Below, piece after piece: positions 55,331 through 64,000 of a DNA stretch of 64,000 nt. A program made the position numbers and the translations under genes. The stretch is from Siphonodentalium dalli. Its lineage: Eukaryota > Mollusca > Scaphopoda > Gadilida > Siphonodentaliidae. A model generated the notes under the pieces. It searched no databases. It saw nothing but the letters and a program-made list of their open reading frames with translations, and was not told the origin of the DNA. Numbering within the stretch: the first letter of the stretch is position 1; every line of letters begins with the position of its first letter. Location: positions 52,883,949 through 52,947,948 of the forward strand of contig CP136065.1 in NCBI GenBank assembly GCA_032622095.1. The letters run 5' to 3'.

Positions 55331-58300
55331 TATAATGGGAGACCATTTATATTAGAATTAGATGAACAGAAACAAATATTTTTAAAATTATCTAAACAAC
55401 TAAATTAAATCAAACGTTTCTTAAATCCGAATGGTACAAACACAGAAAGCTAATATATCTATAGCCAACTCACTGGTTTATTAGTTGAAATTGATTAACT
55501 TCGGTTTAGCAGACGGATTTTCTTTAAAAAGGAGGAAGTGTGGTTTTGAAGGAGGTGTTCAAAATTTCTCTAATAGTATATTTTTGCACACGCAACACAA
55601 ACCAACACGTGCACTATAAGTGCTCTAAATTTTCCTATGAAAAGTTTGAGGATTATTTGAGATTAGAAAACTCTGACCCACATTAAGCGCACTAACCAGG
55701 CAAATTGAAGTAATATCATGTTCATAAGAGTTATTGTTCTAAAGAAGATATAAGGAAATTCAAAGAGCGAACATGGACATCGAGACCGGTGCATGGACAT
55801 CGAGAACTTTGCCGACATTGGGAAGACAATTGTCAATGTTTAAACCAATTACGCATATTTAATGTGCAATATGGGACCTGGAATTTGTAAATAATTATTT
55901 TAGACATTACCCATTTTAATTACAAGTATACCCATTTAGGCGTAACGCTATTTTACTATAGAACACATCAACATGTACACAATTATATAGTTGAATGTAC
56001 ATGTATAAATATTTTGAGTTATCTTCTTGCTTTATGTTTGTTCAAACAATTTAAAAGGCAAATGTCAAGTGTAAAAAAAGATCGCAGATTTAAAGGCAAA
56101 CTGGTCAACACAATACCTAAGAGTTTAGACACGAGCACCTCTGTGCGCAATGGTAAATGTTCAAACTGCCGTCTTCTCAGTCTAAAATTTAAAAAATCTG
56201 CTCCAAAACAAACTATTTTGATAGAAAATTTAACACGTATGACAGCTGTAACCTATTTTATTCTTTCTTGAAGTGATTCCAAAGTTTTAATTCTTATGAC
56301 CTGAAATCCGGATACATCAAAGTATAATTATCCATATAACTGAGGCACAGACACACGTTTTGCATAACTCTATAGGCAAGAATTGCAAGACGTGTTAAAG
56401 AAAAAGAACTTCTCTGGATTTATGCAGCTTGATCTCACATATCACCATCGTGATTGCTTAATTTATTAGTTATTAACAGAAGACGAAAACATTTATTTGA
56501 ATTGAAAACACACCAAATAGCTTATTGTCTTGCCTCTACTTTGGGTGGCATGTTTTTAAACCTAATTTTTTTCTTCTAAAAACTAAATTAAATCAAACTG
56601 TAGTTGTATCCTTATGACAATCTTAAAATAAACAAACAGAAAGCTGGCACTGTTATATACTTTGGTAGAGAACATGGATTTAATTTTGAGAACCAGGAAG
56701 TGTGGCTTTAAATGTGGATTATCTCTTTGTACATGTATTATATAGTTACAACAACAACAAAAATCAAAAAAAAAATATATATATATATATAGTTACCGGG
56801 GTATAACATATTATATATGAATCGAAGACTCCTGTCCGGAAATGCTTCTGTCGATTAATTTTGATTTTATTTCGAATATTTTCTGGTCTAAAATGTGTGG
56901 TTGTTTAGCTAACGAACAATAGTGGTTACTGTTAACAGAGACCAGAAATTTTATTGTGTAATTTTGTCACAAATAAACGTATATAACTATGGAATAAAAC
57001 TATTCAATCAATCAATCTGGGACATTTAACGTTCGGTAAGTAGCTATAGGAACATCCTAATGCGCTCTATCGCTATATGGTATCGCCCGAATGGTCTGTT
57101 CTAAAAATAGACAAAGAAAGTGTCCCAATTAATCATAATAAAATATTCGAAATAAAATCAATATTAACTGATAGAAACCTTTTCGGGCATGAGTCTTCAA
57201 TTCATATTTATTATTTTATACCCACGCAACTATTTCAAATGTGTTATTTAAAGAGATAACCATCTTTAAGGAAGTGTCCAAAATTGCTTCGAATACTATC
57301 TTTTCCTGCAAAATAAACAAATACATGCACTAGGTAAATTGCTCCAGCTTTTCGACGAATCGTAAATTTTAGGATATAACTTTAATTCTGGAAGTTTAAG
57401 TTTCAGAAAAATTGTCCGTGACCATCAGTCTTGATGTTAACCATATCTGCGCCACCGTAAGCCACATCCCTGCCTATACTGGACGTGCACGTGAATGAAT
57501 TTGTTTTCTATTTCAAATCATGATCCCACCGAACATCTGCCCATTCCAATGCAACGTAACGACGGAGAACAACAAAGACTGAATGAAAGTTAACACGGGT
57601 AATATTGTGATAAATGACAGGTGGCGTCGTTGACCCGAATGAACTGCAACAGAGTGTGTATGTCCCTTTTGGGGTTAAGTTCTCGGCCAATTGATCACAA
57701 TATGACCAAGTCATCGTTGGTAAACAAACTCAAATAATGGGTTAGGATGAAAAGCCCCCGAGGGCCGCGCGCGGATTCTAAACACGGCGTGAGCAAAGCA
57801 ACAGGTGGCGATTGTTGGGGCTAATGATTACAGTCCGTATTGGGTAGGATTTCGCTATCACGATTTAATGTCGCGAGTGTAAGACGACCCCACAATGTAA
57901 TACTGGTCTTCGCTTTCTTGTACCTGGCAATTCCAATGAACTTTCTTCTTCCTTTCTGGAAAACACATTAGCCAGGTTTAGATAAGACTACGCGTTGTAC
58001 AGAGAAATGCAACCACTGCCATGTGAGCAAACCATTCTTGAACATAAGGTCGAGGTTGTCTCTCAGCAACCATTGGACGACTATTGCGTCACGTATAGAT
58101 TAGTATAGTCTGTCGATGGGTGAAGTGCGACATGAAAATGGTTGCTTTTAAAATAGTGAGTTACACTGCCATATAATTACTGTTCTACTTGCCTATAGTG
58201 TGTTGTGTATATCTCAGAATCCACCATGTCTATTTCAACTTGAGGTCATGGGATTCCCGACAGTGCATGATTTGCAAGAAGATTTGCCCAGAGCTATTTC

Positions 58301-58385
58301 TTTTGACAATAGGCGATCGGAAGTTTATCGTCCGGTCATTACCAAACATCACGTATAAGGCTGAACCATTTCATGATGGCTGCAC
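55331..58385. other. Gene-poor stretch, no gene recognised
   Basis: About 3 kb of AT-rich DNA with short frames only. Phrases at 55510-55570 and 56660-56715 (GAACATGGATTTAATTTTGA, GGAAGTGTGGCTTTAAATG) are related to 34670-34730. A short (TA)n tract lies at 56777-56791. At 58225-58355 a plus frame (MGFPTVHDLQEDLPRAISFD ...) is open but unassigned. Confidence 0.45.
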
Positions 58386-58686
58386 CCTTTCATGACGGGA
58401 AATGCGCCGGTGCAGCAATAAAGATCATGTGATCATTTTTTTTATGTATGCGAATCTCCAATAGGGAGCCTCGCACATATAAGAGAATGCAGTGTCGTAC
58501 AATGTCAAGGTAAATATTGTTAGGCCAATGTATTTATAAGAGAACACACTGGCTTGCAAGGTCGAGGTAAATATTGTATTCTCTTATATATGCGAGGCTC
58601 CCTATGGGAGACTCGCATTTTTAAGAGAACGCATTGGCACAGGGTTTTCGCAAAATTTCAGGAAGCTTCAGCCATTGAAGGGTTAA
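58386..58686. mobile_element. TTAA-type miniature element, family B, left TTAA lost
   Basis: The left end CCCTTTCATGACGGGAAATG and right end CCATTGAAGGGTTAA match the family B ends. Palindromes at about 58441-58490 (left half decayed) and 58572-58640; in both the stem centre is (C)TCCC / GGGAG. The interior AATGTCAAGGTAAATATTGT is repeated twice. Confidence 0.8.
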
Positions 58687-59419
58687 TCCGATGTGCGGTC
58701 TTTCCCCCATCCATAAATCTGACAGTGTCGTGATATGGTCTAGCGGCTGAAACGACGATAAACCCCATTAAACCAACCCGTAGAATGCATGATGGTCAGG
58801 AGGGTACCACCCACCAGAATCCTGAATAACAGTTAAAGTGATGATAAACACTCCGGTTTGGGTGATCAAATAGTAATGGAGAACAATCTTGCTCAAAAAG
58901 TATATCAAAATTGACAACACACACCGTCATTTTTATATATTAATTAAAGTCCGTGTCTCTCGATGGCGAAATTGTTTTCGTTAGTTTAACGCCGATAGTT
59001 GCGACCCGAGTCGAGAAGTAAATATTTACCATTGAGCGTAATTTAGACGATGTTTTCTATGGAGTGGTATGGTCGATTTGTTTGAGATTTTCGGCGATAT
59101 TAACAGAATGCTAAATTCCACCAGTTGGCATAGCGCCGGAATACTGTCTTATCAAATTCACGCACCCGAAGAAGTACATAATATATCTTTAAGAGATGGA
59201 GGTGAATACTGAATACCATTTAAGAAAATATGTGACAAATGACATACATGTTGGTTTCATACTTCAATACGATCTATTTTCATAATTTTTTCTAAATAGT
59301 AATCTGCCAAATGAACCACATATTGCATTAATAGAAACAGTTCTGATAGCACATCATTATTCTATTCTCCGTCACATTAATGAACCGATGCGGCGCAAAG
59401 ATGATCTGTGAATGCCCGA
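58687..59419. other. Intergenic, no gene seen
   Basis: No recognised feature. Confidence 0.4.
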
Positions 59420-59678
59420 TTAACCCTTTCATGACGGGAACTGCGCTGGTACAGCATTAAAGACCCTGTGTCAGTGCATTATCTTATATTTGCGAGTCTC
59501 CCATGGCGCATGCATAAGATAATTCATTGGCTTACAATAAGATTAAGGTAAATATTGTTAGGCCAATGCATTCTTTTATATATGCGAATCGCCATGTGGG
59601 CGACTCGCGTGTATAAGAAAATGCATTGGCACAGGGTTTTCGCAAAAATCCAGGAAGCTCCAGTCATGAAAGGGTTAG
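59420..59678. mobile_element. TTAA-type miniature element, family B, best preserved
   Basis: The left end TTAACCCTTTCATGACGGGA and the right end TCATGAAAGGGTTAG are inverted repeats; only the last base departs from TTAA. Palindromes at 59465-59535 (partly deleted) and 59560-59630, the latter with CGCCATGTGGGCG at its centre. CAGGGTTTTCGCAAAAATCC, AGGAAGCTCC near the right end is shared with 58386-58686. Confidence 0.85.
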
Positions 59679-60503
59679 CAGAACGAGACCCCCTCCCCAA
59701 AAGGGGATTAAAATGCCCATTCATAATTTGTCGGCATCAAAGCCGCCTACCAGCCTTTTGTTTGAATCCCGATTACCATCATTATAATTAAGATGGGAGT
59801 ATGAATCCTGAACACAGGATAACATCTGGGTATCAATTCCGCGTACCGTCTGAGAATTTACTCGATCCCGCGCACCAGCGGATGGGAGGGGTTGGGGGGG
59901 GGGGGGTTGACAGCCTCCTGACCGATTTAAATATGAAAATTGTGAAGTGAGAACTTCTGCATATCGCTAAGAGCATGCACATATTGCTCATTGCATGGCA
60001 GAAACATTAACACGTGTGCGCAAAGATCGTATTGTCATATTGGAGTACTCCGTAGTGCAACTGGTGTGGAATTCTTGTGGCGCTCTTGTTCTCAAGACTG
60101 TAGCTGCCATGTGGCGAATTCCAACCGTTCTCGAGTTGCGTGTGAAGTGCTCCCCTGAGAAACGGCAAACAATGCAAGGCGAATTACCATCCGCCCCCGC
60201 TAAACCAATGTAACCAAATTCCCACCTGTTTCCGGAACGTTTGCGGCGCGTATAGTCAACATGAGTAGCAGAAGCTGAACTGTTGTCGTAACCCTTCCGA
60301 TAACAGTCGGAATGTGGTCCTGGAACTGTACGATTTGTTGGGCTCCAATGGAATTTATTGGACGCGATGAATCAATGACGATGGTGATGATGACGACGAC
60401 GATAACGATGGCGATCAGTAGCATATATTTACATAGCCCATCGGCATGTTTTACACTAAATCATGTTTGGTAATTGGTCAACTGTCAATTGGAACACCCG
60501 TTT
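59679..60503. other. Intergenic with a G-run and a weak thrombospondin-like remnant
   Basis: GGGGTTGGGGGGGGGGGGGG at about 59890. On the plus strand, 60064-60150 can be read as FLWRSCSQDCSCHVANSNRS followed by RVACEV, vaguely like a TSP type-1 repeat, but it runs into a stop and lacks the usual spacing. Not called as a gene. Confidence 0.35.
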
Positions 60504-60668
60504 ATATAAGGATTAACTGTCATGTGGACTGTTTTTATGGAGATGTAACGGTGAGGTAAGTGGACATAACTTGTGTAAAACCCGAAGGGTTTTACATACA
60601 AGTTATGTCCACTTACCTCACCGTTACATCTCCATAAAAATAGTCCACATGACAGTTAATCCTTATAT
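60504..60668. repeat. Near-perfect 165-bp palindrome
   Basis: ATATAAGGATTAACTGTCAT ... CTTGTGTAAAACCC at the left is mirrored by GGGTTTTACATACAAG ... ATGACAGTTAATCCTTATAT at the right. Only a few mismatches occur in about 80-bp arms and the centre is 2 nt (GA). No relative elsewhere in the window. Confidence 0.93.
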
Positions 60669-61329
60669 TTATATACATTTAGCGAAAAAGCCGCTTTTGT
60701 AAATATATTTAAATCGAAAAGTGTATCGTGACAAGATCAGCCCAAAATACCCAATAGCACCCTTGGCAAAAGTTAATAGGAACAATTTCTCTTCATGTTG
60801 AAACCCGATGATGTATTAAGTCATTCCTGCGCGAGTCAAAATGCGCCCAAAGCATTACGCGTTCGTCTTTCCAAACCTAATGACGTATCGATGGTGTTAT
60901 TAGCTTGGTGTTATGATGCGTTACGCATTCACCGAGAAATAACTGCAATTGGCCACGTGGGCGCCGACCAATCAGAATGCTGGATTTAGTGATGACAACA
61001 CTTAGTGTGTAAATATATCAAAAATAACACTAAGAGTGTAACACGAACACGACGTCACAAATTGTTGACCTAATCTGATCTAATCTCTAAAAGCGGTCAG
61101 CAGAATAATTGGGCGTGCTTTTCAAAGTTCAGCCGAGTTATTTATATCGATCATGTTATCGTTGCGAAGTGCTTGGACATTTTTTATTGGGCTGACTTGA
61201 TGTGCTGCGTGGGCTAGTCTCAAATTATCGGCATATTTTTGTGAAAATAAATAAGAATACACTCAGCATTTTTATGGGAATAAATCATCAAAAAGCTATA
61301 TAAATCTATAACAAATGAATGTTGTGTGT
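60669..61329. other. Intergenic, no gene seen
   Basis: The 64-codon frame at 60795-60989 is unassigned. AAAATAACACTAAGAGTGT / ACACTTAGTGTG-type short inverse words occur at about 60995-61040. Confidence 0.4.
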
Positions 61330-61437
61330 ATTATTTGGGGATACGGCGCTGTGGTCGCTGGGAGCACAATTGGTGTAAACCGATTCGCTGCTACACTAAA
61401 TGTGTCCCCAACGAGCACGGGGCCGTATCCCCAATAA
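61330..61437. repeat. ~108-nt hairpin (possible hairpin RNA or MITE)
   Basis: TTATTTGGGGATACGGCGCT ... GTCGCTGGGAGCAC pairs with GTGTCCCCAACGAGCACGGG ... GCCGTATCCCCAATAA around a ~37-nt centre. The stem is about 35 bp with several mismatches. A (CA)n-like tract (ACACACACACCCTCACACAC) follows directly. Confidence 0.75.
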
Positions 61438-61885
61438 CACACACACACCCTCACACACACTACACTCATTTCGTAAATAACCACAACAACCATCTAATTA
61501 GCCACATCCGGTTTCCAGGGCTTCACTCTGCCGCGCTGAAACGAAAATAATGCTCTTTAATTGTACCATATAAGGAAGACACTGACACAACGCTATTTAT
61601 TATTACATTGCATAAATGTTTGGAGAAGTGGATCTGCAGGATTGTTTAAATATTAGGAGTAATAATTGCTTGCTTTGTATGATATTATGTTGAGCAAAAT
61701 ACTATGTACGGAGTAGTGTAGGAAAGACTTTCAGAAGTTGTGGAAAATCTCGCGGAATAAAATATCCCTTTTTCTTCAGTATGTAGCTATAAGGAGAGTT
61801 CCTTGTTGATGTTCTTAATAAGGTAAAACGAAGAACTATTTTAACACAAAAAATAAAAACGAAAACAAAGCTTACATTCTCTACC
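61438..61885. other. Intergenic, no gene seen
   Basis: Starts with a CA-rich microsatellite (61438-61466). The rest is AT-rich. Confidence 0.45.
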
Positions 61886-62451
61886 ATATTATAAAGTTAT
61901 TATACAATGTTGTGTACAGTATGTGTTTTTCTTGTACGAGTCCAGGTTGTGGTGAAAAGTTATATTGGTCGAGACACGCAGTGTCGAGTCCAATATGACT
62001 TTTCACCACAACCTGGACGAGTACAAGAAAAACTCATACTGTACACAACATTGTATAATGACATTTTTATTATCCATCTGTATGTTTATCCAAATTTTGG
62101 GAATAAAACTTTTGTGGTTACTTTTGGTATTTGTCGGCACTTAATTCTCTATTAAAGCCTGTATTGATCATCAGAAAGCATAATTTGGAACAGTAAACAC
62201 GGAAATGAAAAACAAAACTCAATGCGGAAGTGAAACATCTGCTAATCCACCAGTGTTGCGCGCGCATCACAATTTCACCGATTCATTTCGCAAAAGTTAA
62301 TTCGTGACGTCACAGACTCCCGATAAAAAAGTCATATTGCACACTTGGGAGTCCAATATGACATTCGGGAGTCCAATATGACTTTTTCCAGGACTATCAC
62401 GTGGCGGCTTTTGCCCAATCGGAAATGGTGTTAGTTAAGGGGTGGATAATA
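61886..62451. mobile_element. Family E element, copy 3
   Basis: Same order and orientation as 21786-22322, with the hairpin at about 61897-62062, the GGAGTCCAATATGACTTTTT motif pair at about 62349-62385 and the AATCGGAAATGGTGTTAGTT end. Very similar to copy 2 over most of its length. Confidence 0.88.
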
Positions 62452-62787
62452 ATATATGCCATGAAAAGTATCAGCTGTTTTCAAATGTCCGTATAAAAAG
62501 TGATATATCAAGGAACAGACTAACACGAACCTGGTGCTATTTTCTCTTCTGAACGCGATAAAGGCGACCAAAGATTCTGTGTTCATTTTAATATTGATAT
62601 ATGCGCATAATTTCAATGTTAAGTTGCCTATATTCACACAACGTTTTTGTTGTCAAATTAAAATGTACTGAGTTTTCTATTTACGCCATGGTGTTGGACA
62701 TGCATCCATGATTATAACACGTGACAATTGTCCTAACTTTCACAATTAAAGAAATAAAGAATGTATGTTCGCCGGTGTGTTATAACA
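62452..62787. other. Intergenic, no gene seen
   Basis: No recognised feature. Confidence 0.4.
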
Positions 62788-63271
62788 TTAAAGATACGGG
62801 CGGCGTTGGCGGTGGGTATGCTGTTAAAATATTCACCTCCGTCAAAAACCGCCATAAACAGAAGGAATAGTAAGATATAGACAAACTTTGTTATTATGCC
62901 AATCAGAAATATGGCATAAACAGTATGTTATTGTCAATGTTGTCCCCTTTGGTATGTAAACAAAAGCAAAAAAAGTTACATTACCTGGCTTTTGTTTAGA
63001 TCCGGATATGGTAAACATAAAGAGCGTTATCTGTTACTGTTTTCCTGATATGGAAATAATAAAGAGCGTTTATATCATTTGTGTGTAAACAGAAGCACAA
63101 CGTCTGTAACCCGAACAGGCTCTTGTTTACGTACACCATCGTATATATACTATTTACGCCTGATTATGTTTGGCATATGAGCGGAACTGTATATATTTTG
63201 GTGTTCCTTCTGTCAGTGGTGATTTGAACAAATATAAATATTTCTGCAACGAACGCCGCCCGTGCCTTTAA
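62788..63271. mobile_element. TTAA-flanked miniature element, family D, reverse orientation
   Basis: Bounded by TTAA. The left end AGATACGGGCGGCGTTGGCG and right end CGAACGCCGCCCGTGCCT are as expected for the inverse of 17175-17698. ATCCGGATATGGTAAACATA and ATGGAAATAATAAAGAGCGT are in the interior. Confidence 0.9.
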
Positions 63272-64000
63272 GACAAGCGATACATGTGAAACTAACTAAT
63301 ATATTTCTACAGACGCCTTGTCTCATAGCAACCGTAAGCCCCCTCCCCCACCAGGGTGATATAGGTTTAAAGCCCCTGGCGGTTTGAAGTCCGAAATTAT
63401 TTTGGCTTTGTTACATCCCATCCCAGTTCCGGGATTCAACATTGGCCCATAACTACGTTAACTGCATTTATACGGAATTTATAGAGAAAGACTTCTTCAA
63501 ATGTGCGAAATATTGAAAACAAATTGGAAACTTCGGTTATGACTTTGGCCAGTTTTTTTGGGTTCCTAGTCGACCTATCTTGTCCGATTAACTACATATC
63601 GTAGACATAGTTTGGAGATGCCAATGAGACACGTTTAATGTTTTTTATCTCGTCCCATTCAATTTTCCAATAATCCATCATCAATCACTAGCATTTGTTA
63701 ATCTATTTTATTTGTTTGGTTGGTAATATATCTTGTTTACACCAAAATCAGAGAACGCCAGTTGTTCCTCCTTCCACAAATGTGGTGGAACACCGTGGAC
63801 AAGGGGGCACAATTTCAGAATACAGAATTTTCTCAATGTAATTACTGCATCTGAAATTCTGAATGAGTTATCTTTTAATAACAAGGGGCTCTGGCCCCTT
63901 GCCCATGTGACTTTCCGCTTTTTGCGACAAAACAGGACTTCAATTCAATGCTGCGGAAATTCAGCGGAATAACTGGGAAATTAAGATGACGATGAGGTGG
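63272..64000. other. Intergenic to window end, no gene seen
   Basis: The 79-codon frame at 63733-63972 is unassigned. GGGGCTCTGGCCCCTTG at about 63885 is a short hairpin. Confidence 0.4.

Noticed and set aside
60059-60160. Possible thrombospondin type-1 repeat (WRSCSQDCSCHVANSNRSR)
   Set aside because: Short, with a stop soon after, cysteine spacing off and no flanking exon; too weak to call.

Overview
The window reads as nuclear DNA of an invertebrate animal, most likely a mollusc or another lophotrochozoan. It is AT-rich, its genes are split by canonical GT-AG introns, and most of it is minisatellites, foldback elements, TTAA-flanked miniature elements and tandem-core elements like the molluscan 'pearl'/Helentron type. 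The placement is an inference from element style and two animal genes; no species-diagnostic gene is present. There is no sign of bacterial, organellar or viral coding sequence.

Two genes are well supported, both on the minus strand. The first is the 5' part of a PBLD-like gene (phenazine-biosynthesis-like domain protein, PhzF isomerase fold). Three exons at 30599-30691, 23012-23099 and 18401-18499 join in phase and encode the first ~94 residues. They are separated by introns of 7.5 and 4.5 kb packed with repeats. The remaining exons were not found and probably lie at lower coordinates or outside the window. The second is an apparently intronless 686-codon gene at 36472-38532. It encodes an inter-alpha-trypsin-inhibitor heavy-chain-like protein (VIT domain, then a von Willebrand A domain with an intact MIDAS) and ends in a hydrophobic tail. 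A TATA box and a GC/CACCC box lie just upstream of it.

Layout: 1-900 featureless; 0.9-2.56 kb a 39/47-bp minisatellite; 2.6-3.1 kb a ~175-bp degenerate tandem; 3-17 kb intergenic, with palindrome-bearing miniature elements, diverged repeats, a 55-bp minisatellite (10 kb), a 740-bp inverted-repeat element (13.6 kb) and an (AT)n tract (15 kb); 17-31 kb the PBLD-like gene with its repeat-filled introns; 31.2-33.1 kb an element with 34-bp terminal inverted repeats; 35-36 kb two adjacent TTAA elements; 36.5-38.6 kb the ITIH-like gene; 39-64 kb gene-poor, with tandem-core elements, segmental duplications, foldbacks and more miniature elements.

The most unusual structural theme is a ~69-bp near-perfect palindrome. 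It recurs about sixteen times inside several element families whose terminal repeats are different. Between families its central stem changes on both arms so that pairing is kept. Several families are bounded by TTAA, the target of piggyBac-type transposases, but no transposase gene was seen.
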